A DNA stretch of 6,196 bases from Candidatus Dormiibacterota bacterium (GTDB taxonomy: Bacteria > Chloroflexota > Dormibacteria > Aeolococcales > Aeolococcaceae): NCBI GenBank assembly GCA_955651875.1, contig CATPAP010000127.1, forward strand, positions 1 through 6,196, in the 5' to 3' direction. Positions 1 through 6,196 of the stretch are shown here, piece after piece. How positions within the stretch are numbered: the stretch's first letter is position 1; each line of letters begins with the position of its first letter. The position numbers and the translations under genes are program-made. The notes beneath the pieces were generated by a model. It was not told the origin of the DNA, made no database searches, and worked only from the letters and a program-made list of their open reading frames with translations.

Positions 1-2739
1 ATCGACATCAGTCTGGCGTTCTTCAAGCCCGCCCACGGCCTGACCCCGCAACTCGTCGAGCGGTACCGCGCCAACCGGCTCACGGTGACGCGCCAGCTGC
101 CTTTCGATCCAGCGTCCAACAAGACCCTCGACCTCTGCCTGTTCGTCAACGGGATCCCCGTAGCCACAGCGGAACTGAAGAACCCGCTCACCGGCCAGAA
201 CATCGAGCACGCGATCCACCAGTACCGCACCGACCGCGACCCCAAGAACACGACACTTGCCCGCCGCGCCCTTGTGCACTTCGCGGTCGACCCCGACCGC
301 GTCGCCATGACCACCCGGCTCGCGGGGGAGCGCACCAGATTCCTGCCCTTCAACCTCGGCCACAATCTGGGAGCCGGCAACCCGCCCAACCCGGCTGGCC
401 ACCGCACCGCGTACCTCTGGGAGCGCGTCTGGCAGCGCGACGCCTGGCTGGACCTGCTTGGCCGCTTTATCCACGTGGAGCGGGCGACGAAGGGAACGCT
501 CGCCCAGCGGCGCGCGGCCGAGAACGTGATCTTCCCCCGCTACCACCAATGGGATGCGGTCCTTCGTCTGGAAGCGGACGCCCGCGCCGAGGGAGCTGGA
601 CATCACTACCTGGTGGAGCACTCGGCGGGGTCCGGCAAGTCGAACACCATCGCGTGGACAGCGCACCGACTCTCCACCCTCCACGACGAACACGACGAGA
701 AGGTGTTCCACAAGGTCATCGTCATCACCGACCGGGTGGTGCTCGACCGCCAGCTCCAGGACACCATCTACCAGTTCGAGCACGTCCGCGGCGTGGTCGA
801 GAAGATCGACAAGAACTCCCAGCAACTCGCCGACGCGCTGGTGGGCGAGCAGGCGCGGATCATCATCACCACCCTGCAGAAGTTCCCCTTCATGATGGAA
901 CGGATCGCGGGGATGGCCAAGCGCCGCTACGCGATGATCGTCGACGAGGCGCATTCGTCCCAGGGTGGCGAGACCGCCAAGGAGCTCAAGCTCGCCCTGG
1001 GTGCCACCGACGAGCAGGAACTGACCGTGGCCGAGGCAGAGGATGCCGGCTTCGTGGCCACCGCCGTCGACGCGGTGGACGAGGCACTCGCAAAAGCAGT
1101 GGCCGCGCGTCGACAGCAGTCCAACATCTCGTTCTTTGCATTCACGGCCACCCCCAAGGCTCGCACGCTGGAGAACTTCGGCACGTGGAGCCCGGAGGAG
1201 GGACGCTTCGTGCCGTTCCACCTCTACTCCATGCGCCAGGCCATCGAGGAGGGGTTCATCCTCGACGTGCTGCAGAACTACACCACGTACAAGACCTTCT
1301 GGAAGGTCGGCAAGGCGGTCACCGAGGACCCCAAGTACGACGAGGTCAAGGCGCGGCGCGCGATCGGCCGGTTCGTCAGCCTGCATCCCCATCAACTGGC
1401 GCAGAAGGCCGAGATCATCGTCGAGCACTTCCGCCAGCACACGTCGCACAAGATCGGCGGCCAGGCCAAGGCCATGGTGGTGACCTCATCACGCCTGCAT
1501 GCTGTTCGCTACAAGCAGGCCATCGACAACTACATCCACCAGAAGGAGTACGTTGGCATCCGCGCTCTGGTGGCGTTCTCGGGGAAGGTGACGACCAAGG
1601 GAGAGGACCCATTCACCGAGGCGAACATGAACGGGTTCCCCGAGAGCCAGACTGGGCATCGCTTCAAGGGCGAGGAGCCCTACGACCCCGGCGACTACCA
1701 GGTGATGATCGTCGCCGAGAAGTACCAGACCGGCTTCGACCTGCCCCTGCTCCACACCATGTACGTCGACAAGGTGCTGCTCGGCCTGGCAGCGGTGCAG
1801 ACGCTGTCACGGCTCAACCGCATTCACCCCCTCAAGGACGACACCTTCGTCCTCGACTTCCGCAACGAGACCGACGACATCGTCAAGGCATTCGAGCCCT
1901 ACTACGGCCGCACCGTGGCTCCCCCCACCGACCCCAACCTGCTCACCGACACACGTGAGCGCTTGGACGAGTTCGATGTCCTGCGCGCCGATGAGATCAA
2001 GGCGGTGCTCCCGGCACTGCTGAAGATCGGGGTGACCCCGAAGTCGCATGGCGAGGTGTACGCCCTGCTCGCGCCCGCCCGCGAGCGATTCATGGGGCTG
2101 TCCGAGGAGGATCGCCTCACCTTCCGCGACGCGCTCACCAAGTTCGTGCGCATCTACTCGTTCCTGTCCCAGGTTGTCACGGTGGGGAGCGCCAAACTGG
2201 AGCGCGACTACGTCTACTGCCGCGCGCTCGCCAACTACCTGCGCGACGCCACCACATCCGAGCGTCTCGACCTCGGCACCGAGGTCGAGCTCACCCACCT
2301 GCGCAATGAAGTCACGTTCGAGGGCTCACTGGCGCTGCAGTCGGACTCCGGGGAGGTGCGCAGCATGTTCGGCGACGCCGCCGGCAAACAGCAGGAACTG
2401 CAACTTGTGCCGCTGTCGGAGATCGTGCTGGAGCTGAACGAGCGGTTCGGCCTCTACCTCACCGAGCGTGACCAGCTCCTCTTCGACCAGTTCGAGAAGG
2501 AGTGGACTGCTGACCCCGAGCTCACCGCCCAAGCGCAGAGCAACACGCTGGACAACTTCCGGCTGGTGTTCGACAAGATCTTCCTTGGCACGATCGTCAA
2601 GCGTATGGACGCCAACGACGCCATCTTCAAGCAGATCCTCGACGATCCGGACTTCAAGGCGACGATCGGCGACTACTACGTGCGCAAGGTGTACGGGCGT
2701 CTGAACAGCGGACCGACGCCGGAAGGTGCTTCGAGGTGA
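1..2739 (+). CDS. hsdR: Type I restriction enzyme subunit R (HsdR), 5'-truncated by the window edge
   Basis: This is the motor and nuclease subunit of a type I restriction-modification complex (HsdR2M2S). It translocates DNA using ATP and cuts it at a distance when the HsdS target is unmethylated. The frame is open from base 1, so the GTG at 85 is internal, not the start; 912 residues remain and roughly 100 N-terminal residues are missing for this family. Numbered from base 1, the PD-(D/E)xK nuclease shows Asp44 and Glu58-Leu-Lys60 (bases 130-180). The SF2 helicase follows: Walker A AGSGKS at about 209-214, TDRVVLDRQL motif Ia, DEAH at 315-318, FTATPK at 381-386, AMVVTSSR motif IV at about 491-498, TGFD motif V at 577-580, and QTLSRLNR motif VI at 600-607. 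The C-terminal helical part, which in this family contacts the methylase, ends in a typical YYVRKVYGRL segment. No internal stop or frameshift is seen, so activity is expected. hsdM and hsdS should lie to the left. Confidence 0.97.
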   Translation: MDISLAFFKPAHGLTPQLVERYRANRLTVTRQLPFDPASNKTLDLCLFVNGIPVATAELKNPLTGQNIEHAIHQYRTDRDPKNTTLARRALVHFAVDPDRVAMTTRLAGERTRFLPFNLGHNLGAGNPPNPAGHRTAYLWERVWQRDAWLDLLGRFIHVERATKGTLAQRRAAENVIFPRYHQWDAVLRLEADARAEGAGHHYLVEHSAGSGKSNTIAWTAHRLSTLHDEHDEKVFHKVIVITDRVVLDRQLQDTIYQFEHVRGVVEKIDKNSQQLADALVGEQARIIITTLQKFPFMMERIAGMAKRRYAMIVDEAHSSQGGETAKELKLALGATDEQELTVAEAEDAGFVATAVDAVDEALAKAVAARRQQSNISFFAFTATPKARTLENFGTWSPEEGRFVPFHLYSMRQAIEEGFILDVLQNYTTYKTFWKVGKAVTEDPKYDEVKARRAIGRFVSLHPHQLAQKAEIIVEHFRQHTSHKIGGQAKAMVVTSSRLHAVRYKQAIDNYIHQKEYVGIRALVAFSGKVTTKGEDPFTEANMNGFPESQTGHRFKGEEPYDPGDYQVMIVAEKYQTGFDLPLLHTMYVDKVLLGLAAVQTLSRLNRIHPLKDDTFVLDFRNETDDIVKAFEPYYGRTVAPPTDPNLLTDTRERLDEFDVLRADEIKAVLPALLKIGVTPKSHGEVYALLAPARERFMGLSEEDRLTFRDALTKFVRIYSFLSQVVTVGSAKLERDYVYCRALANYLRDATTSERLDLGTEVELTHLRNEVTFEGSLALQSDSGEVRSMFGDAAGKQQELQLVPLSEIVLELNERFGLYLTERDQLLFDQFEKEWTADPELTAQAQSNTLDNFRLVFDKIFLGTIVKRMDANDAIFKQILDDPDFKATIGDYYVRKVYGRLNSGPTPEGASR
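2721..2726 (+). promoter_or_regulatory. Possible ribosome binding site inside the hsdR 3' end
   Basis: GGAAGG lies 9 bases before a GTG that overlaps the hsdR stop codon. It sits within coding sequence, so it may be chance, but it is the only translation-start signal supporting the small downstream frame at 2736. Confidence 0.25.
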
Positions 2740-2873
2740 GCACCTACCGCGCCGCCAGGGTGCGAGGTCCTGAGCCGTCCTTGGTCTTTCCGCCGGCGCG
2801 GCTCGAAGAGGAGCGCGAGAGTTGCCGGCGCCGTGATCTTGAACGGGCTGGGTTGCGTTCTCGGCCTCGGTAG
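2736..2873 (+). CDS. Possible 45-residue coupled frame after hsdR, unidentified
   Basis: A GTG start shares the four bases GTGA with the hsdR stop codon, a classic arrangement for translational coupling, and GGAAGG is 9 bases upstream. The product begins MSTYRAARVRGPEPSLVFPP, then becomes rich in Arg and Glu, and stops at TAG 2871-2873. No signal peptide, membrane segment or known domain is evident. The first part uses mostly C- or G-ending codons; the end does not clearly look coding. It could be a real short gene, the surviving 5' end of a longer gene whose remainder is gone or frame-broken, or chance in GC-rich DNA. I do not recognise it and assign no function. Confidence 0.28.
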   Translation: MSTYRAARVRGPEPSLVFPPARLEEERESCRRRDLERAGLRSRPR

Positions 2874-2984
2874 CGGAGTCGTCGTTCGCCGGCAATCGTG
2901 CCGATCCATCCGAAGTGTCCTCGATCCGCATACGGACAGCCGTTCGAAGCGACTGACCTGCCCAAAGCGGTGGTCATGCGGACC
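2874..2984. other. Intergenic stretch with no recognisable gene
   Basis: I see no supported gene, RNA gene, repeat or strong hairpin here. Several frames are open on both strands, as expected at this GC content, but their translations are Arg/Ser/Pro-rich and resemble no family I know. On the minus strand the restored antitoxin frame stays open through this stretch down to a stop at 2744-2746. The true end of that broken gene therefore cannot be placed precisely. No convincing terminator for hsdR was found. Confidence 0.4.
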
Positions 2985-3265
2985 GGTCGCCAGCGGCATA
3001 CAGAGAGAAGTTCTCGCAGGACAGCCCATGGTCCGGTTCTCAGCCTTGGCCCGCTGCTTTGCCAGCTCGTAGGCGCGCCTTGGGACGCGGACGGCTACGC
3101 GCGGGGACCCACCGGCTGGCAGCCCTCTGGGCGGTCGCCCCGGTCGAGATCGACTCGCCGAGCCTCGGACAGGTCATACCCCGCCTCGGCCTCAGCGGCG
3201 AGCTGCTCCTCGAGCTCGCGTGTGAGCAAACGCCCGTCCTTCAAGACGAACTGAGCTTTCGCCAT
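2985..3265 (-). pseudogene. Broken ribbon-helix-helix (CopG/Arc-like) antitoxin gene with two frameshifts
   Basis: The ATG at 3265-3263 follows a strong GAGGAGG site with a 7-base gap and opens MAKAQFVLKDGRLLTRELEE, then a QLAAEAEAGYDLSEARRV segment. This is the usual N-terminal half of a small actinobacterial CopG-like antitoxin family. The frame then drifts to a TAG at 3095. The expected continuation is in a second frame: GRPPRGLPAGGSPRV, then the DNA-binding strand and first helix (RVAVRVPRRAYELAKQRAKA, followed by ENRTM). It appears after a shift near 3140-3150. A second shift near 3022-3030 returns to the original frame and supplies the final helix (VLRELLSV). The two shifts cancel, but the first exposes a different reading, so no intact repressor can be made without frameshifting. 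The family would bind a toxin and autoregulate its operon. The family assignment is from memory of sequence pattern; no intact toxin is adjacent. Confidence 0.62.
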
Positions 3266-3399
3266 GCGGCGGCCTCCTCGTACTTGCGGTGGTACTTGGC
3301 CCGGAGCTGTATCGCACGGATCACGCGCAGTCACTGGCCTTGTCTTGCGACCGCGGCAACCTCAGTCGTGACACCGTGGGCATCGTCGCCAAAGAAAAG
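3241..3399 (-). pseudogene. Possible decayed tail of a gene upstream of the antitoxin
   Basis: In one minus-strand frame, two protein-like segments are separated only by a TGA at 3333-3331. The first (3399-3334) reads FFGDDAHGVTTEVAAVARQG. The second (3330-3241) includes RVIRAIQLRAKYHRKYEEAA and ends at a TGA that overlaps the antitoxin start by about 25 bases. The second segment has strong G/C third-position bias, as in coding sequence. Position and overlap would suit the partner gene of a two-gene toxin-antitoxin operon. I do not recognise the family, the 5' part is missing or out of frame, and the whole piece could be chance. Confidence 0.25.
3273..3279 (-). promoter_or_regulatory. Strong Shine-Dalgarno site fixing the antitoxin start
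   Basis: GAGGAGG on the minus strand ends 7 bases before the ATG at 3265. It selects MAKAQF as the start over the upstream in-frame GTG at 3334, which has no such site and would add an unrelated Arg-rich leader. Its good spacing, kept in a frame-broken gene, suggests the gene was functional recently. Confidence 0.65.
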
Positions 3400-3443
3400 T
3401 CAACCACGTGCCAGCCGCCCGCCCGGCGACATTCCGAACGCGT

Positions 3444-6196
3444 TCACCAGTCTCGGCCATCTAGGAACTTCTCATCGTAATCTGCGTGCCACTGAATGGT
3501 CTCATCCGCTGAGCGCTCGAGCGACCGGAAGAAGCGCTCCGCCGCGGACCCACGCGGCAACGTATCCGCCACGGACCGGGCTGTGTCGCGTTGCTCTACG
3601 TCTATTTCAAAAGGCTGGCCAGGCGTACCGGTACGGATCCCACTCGCGGCCGAGCCGTGCAGCGCGCCACCTACCCTGCGCAGCAGTTCTTCGTCAACCA
3701 CCATTGCCGCATCCAAGACAGCTCGCACGAAGTCGACGTGATCAAACACAAAGCTTCGAGGAGCCTGCGCAAGGATCGCAGACAATGCCGCGAGTTCGGT
3801 TGGATCCGGTGATACCTTCTCCTTCAGCAGAGTCACGACGGTCACATCGAACGACTGAGCCACTGCGGCGAATAGCTCGCCGCCGGCGAGTTGGCGTTTC
3901 CATGTCAGCGGCTGTGCGAGCAGCGAGTCTCTTATCCGCCGCAATACATCAAGAAATTCTGCGTGTTGGCGAACCTGCAAGGAATGGTGCCAGTGATATG
4001 GCAGCGCGCGGTAGTCGGCTGTCGACTCGAGGCTGTCCCATACTTCAATGCGTCCGAGGAGCAGGTCTACAACCCGCCTTGGGTCGCGTGAAGACAGGTC
4101 GGAGAGAAACTGCGTGGTCCAATATCCCTCGATCGTCGGGCACTCCCGCAACTGTTCGAGGATGGAATCAGCATTTACTCCGGGCAGGTCATCCCACCGC
4201 AAAGGGCCGTGGCCAACTAAGGTCTCGAACACCTCCTCAGCGACTTCCGCCGAATCGGCGAAACGCACTTGGCTGAGCAGCATGAGTGCTTCACTCCGTT
4301 GGCGGCTTCCAAGCATCTGAACCGCCGTGACCGCGTGGCGCCGAATGACCGCATCCTTATCAGTCGCGAACTCAGCGAGCGCGTCGAGCTCCCCCGGTAT
4401 CAGCGAACTGCGCTGGCCGCGGTTCCATCCTAGTGCCAAAGCCAGAGATCTACGCACCTGGCGATCAGGAACCTGGCCCAGCGCCATGATGGCGTGGGTC
4501 GCTGCGGTGGGGTCACCCTCGGCCATGGCTGCTACGACCACGGGGAGTACTTGCAGGAGTGGGGATCCGGCGTCACTGACGATCCGCTGGACAATCTCGG
4601 ATCCCAAGGAGGGCCGACACAAGATGAGGCGCCATGTGAACGGACCAGCACTCCCGCGATCCTCCCTCCGCGCAGACATTTGCGCGTCCAGTCGTGCTGA
4701 TAGAAGATCCGCTGCATCTGCATCGCAATGAACCTCCAGCCACTCCTGGGCCAAAGCGCCGAAATCCTCTTGCGTCTCGGCCTCGTGGCCCGCGAGGTCG
4801 TCTGTTGAAGCAGTTCGCAAACGCCCCCATCCATCGAAGAGTGCTAGGGCGAGGCGTGATTCGAGTGATTCCGGCACAGCGTCCAACACCCGCTGCGCGG
4901 CTTCCCGTGTCTCAGTCGCAGAGAATCCGAGATGCCAGTGCAACCCGCGACGCAGCACAGCGTGGATCAACGGGTCGAGGTTCGTGCTTTCGACGGCTTC
5001 CCGTAAGCGATTGAGGGTGTCGACGAACTGGGGTGTCCACGCGTCAGCTTGAGACCCCGAGGCTCGCTGCCCAAGAAGACCGATGGGGTAGTGGAGACCA
5101 GCACAGATGAAGTCTAGGGCGCGAACGGCGCGACTGATCTGAGAAGCCCGTACCTCAGTCAGAGCGAGTCCGAGGGCCCTCTCTCGAAGGGGCCGGACGA
5201 CGTCCGGCGCGACAAGGTACGGCCGAAGGATCAACCTAAACCCGTCGCTCGAATGCGTTGTTCCCTCCGTAGCGAGCGCAGGCTCGAGGACATCAAAAGG
5301 TGAGGGCTCGAGTGGGCCGACCTCGGCTCGTAACCACGCACCGACCGCGTCCACCATTGCGTCGTTGTAGCTCAAGGGCTTGGTTGGATCCAGCGCCGCC
5401 AATTCCTGAAGGACGCGCAGCGGATGGTTCGGAAATTGGTTGGTCGTGCGTCTGTCGCCTTTTGCCAGCGCCCATAACGTATCTGCCGCAGTTCTCAGGT
5501 GCTCCGGATGGTAGGAAACTTCCCGCAAGATAGGCGAGAGCTCGTGCACGACATCCTGATATGACGGCGAGTACAGCCTCAGGAGCAGATGTTCCGCATC
5601 TTCCAGATGGTCGGTGGGATGATCAATCATCCACTGGACGAGCTGCAGACTGCGGCTGGGGTTGAAGTACGCCGCCTTCTGAACGAGGGTCAGGATATTA
5701 GTTCGCCCTCGGATACCTGCCGCATGGGCAGCTGCGTCGATCGCATCCCACAGCGCTTCAGTAAGGCTTGAGCCGAACCTAGTGTCATGGCGGATCTGCC
5801 AATCAACCCGAACTGCGTTTATGAATAGGTGGCGAACCGCATCTCCCGCAGCTGTGGCCCAAGCGCGCGAGAGGTAGCCGGTGCTCGCCCCTGACCTGCG
5901 GTCGAAGGAGGCCTCAGTCAGAAGGACATCGCCAAGGATGTCCGGAACAATCCTCAGCGAACTCCCGCGCCGGAGCAGGACCCCAGCCTCTTCTAGGATG
6001 TTGATTTCTGGGAGGAGGCGGTCATACGGAACGCCAACGAGCTCCGCCAAGCTGTTCTGCAGCGTCGGGTCATCGGCACGGAATGGCTGGAAGGCCGATA
6101 TCGCGTCCAGGGTGTCCCGCCGCAGGCGCGCGTCACCCAGCTGGGGAGCGGAGAGGACCGCGTCGCGAAATGTGACCAAAACCTGCTGCCGAATTC
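3444..6196 (-). CDS. C-terminal 916 residues of a probable STAND-type NTPase (Avs/NACHT-like), start beyond the window
   Basis: The frame is open to the right edge. A TTG at 6179 could be called a start, but in-frame codons (Ile-Arg-Gln-Gln-Val) precede it and it falls inside a domain, so I treat it as internal. Numbered from the first full codon (6194), residues about 11-100 look like the winged-helix module that follows the ATPase core of STAND proteins. It contains LEEAGVLLRRG and then LRIVPDILGDVLL (residues 80-92, bases 5957-5919), a pattern I associate with bacterial NACHT/STAND proteins. From about 100 to the end the protein is alpha-helical; about 550-660 has HEAT-like repeats (for example ATHAIMALGQVPDRQVRRSL, then DKDAVIRRHAVTAVQMLG). 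The tail ends acidic, DEKFLDGRDW. No membrane segment or signal peptide is seen. In known systems such C-terminal repeats sense a phage protein and an N-terminal effector kills or arrests the cell. The P-loop and effector are not visible here, so the assignment is inference; a large HEAT-repeat scaffold of other function is the alternative. Confidence 0.72.
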   Translation of the reverse strand, partial: IRQQVLVTFRDAVLSAPQLGDARLRRDTLDAISAFQPFRADDPTLQNSLAELVGVPYDRLLPEINILEEAGVLLRRGSSLRIVPDILGDVLLTEASFDRRSGASTGYLSRAWATAAGDAVRHLFINAVRVDWQIRHDTRFGSSLTEALWDAIDAAAHAAGIRGRTNILTLVQKAAYFNPSRSLQLVQWMIDHPTDHLEDAEHLLLRLYSPSYQDVVHELSPILREVSYHPEHLRTAADTLWALAKGDRRTTNQFPNHPLRVLQELAALDPTKPLSYNDAMVDAVGAWLRAEVGPLEPSPFDVLEPALATEGTTHSSDGFRLILRPYLVAPDVVRPLRERALGLALTEVRASQISRAVRALDFICAGLHYPIGLLGQRASGSQADAWTPQFVDTLNRLREAVESTNLDPLIHAVLRRGLHWHLGFSATETREAAQRVLDAVPESLESRLALALFDGWGRLRTASTDDLAGHEAETQEDFGALAQEWLEVHCDADAADLLSARLDAQMSARREDRGSAGPFTWRLILCRPSLGSEIVQRIVSDAGSPLLQVLPVVVAAMAEGDPTAATHAIMALGQVPDRQVRRSLALALGWNRGQRSSLIPGELDALAEFATDKDAVIRRHAVTAVQMLGSRQRSEALMLLSQVRFADSAEVAEEVFETLVGHGPLRWDDLPGVNADSILEQLRECPTIEGYWTTQFLSDLSSRDPRRVVDLLLGRIEVWDSLESTADYRALPYHWHHSLQVRQHAEFLDVLRRIRDSLLAQPLTWKRQLAGGELFAAVAQSFDVTVVTLLKEKVSPDPTELAALSAILAQAPRSFVFDHVDFVRAVLDAAMVVDEELLRRVGGALHGSAASGIRTGTPGQPFEIDVEQRDTARSVADTLPRGSAAERFFRSLERSADETIQWHADYDEKFLDGRDW

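Noticed and set aside
549..1958. Long plus-strand frame of 469 codons inside hsdR
   Set aside because: It overlaps the intact helicase domain in another frame, and its translation is Arg/Gly/Pro-rich low-complexity sequence typical of high-GC shadows.
2771..2807. Possible hsdR terminator: GAGCCG paired with CGGCTC
   Set aside because: It has only six base pairs, a loop of about 21 bases and no T-run, which is too weak to call.
2744..2977. Minus-strand 77-codon frame with a YADRGHFGWIG segment, checked as a transposase fragment
   Set aside because: The faint resemblance to DDE transposase motifs is not sustained, the rest is Arg/Ser repeats, and no inverted repeats flank it.
3391..3424. GC-rich GCCGGGCGGGCGGC followed by a T-rich run, as a terminator for the minus-strand gene
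   Set aside because: Only four bases can pair, and the T-rich stretch is about 15 bases away and interrupted.
3436..3445. Perfect 10-base palindrome GAACGCGTTC at the stop of the large minus-strand gene
   Set aside because: Several palindromes of this length are expected by chance in 6 kb, and there is no second copy or nearby promoter to suggest an operator.
3059..4276. Plus-strand frame of 405 codons opposite the 3' part of the large minus-strand gene
   Set aside because: It is antisense to a well-formed protein and also crosses the antitoxin remnant; the translation is Arg/Ser/Pro-rich with no domain.
6180..6196. The window ends in GAATTC, and the minus-strand end resembles a cloning-linker sequence
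   Set aside because: The bases continue the reading frame sensibly and differ from the common linker; an EcoRI site at the edge may be chance or a clone end, and nothing more can be inferred.

Overview
The window is high-GC bacterial DNA. Coding regions favour G or C at third codon positions, and there are long spurious open frames opposite and beside the real genes. This fits an actinobacterium best, but no rRNA or other lineage marker is present, so that is inference. It looks like part of a defence (accessory) island.

Layout: (1) 1-2739, plus strand, is the 3' 912 codons of hsdR, the restriction/translocase subunit of a type I restriction-modification system. The nuclease and helicase motifs are all intact, and only about the first 100 residues lie before the window. 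(2) 2740-3443 is a roughly 700-base spacer between two convergent large genes. It begins with a possible 45-codon reading frame coupled to the hsdR stop through a GTGA overlap. It also holds, on the minus strand, a ribbon-helix-helix (CopG/Arc-like) antitoxin gene broken by two opposite frameshifts, and just upstream of that a possible decayed tail of a partner gene. (3) 3444-6196, minus strand, is the last 916 codons of a very large protein. It opens with a winged-helix-like segment and continues as long alpha-helical/HEAT-like repeats. I read it as the C-terminal part of a STAND-type (NACHT/Avs-like) NTPase whose P-loop and effector domains lie beyond the right edge.

Functionally, HsdR would work with HsdM and HsdS, expected to the left, to translocate and cut unmodified DNA. 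The large minus-strand protein is a candidate second-line sensor. Its C-terminal repeats would be the ligand-sensing part if the STAND reading is right. The degraded toxin-antitoxin-like material between them suggests an island that gains and loses modules. The two large frames are uninterrupted for over 900 codons each, which argues that the small-gene frameshifts are real decay and not poor sequence.
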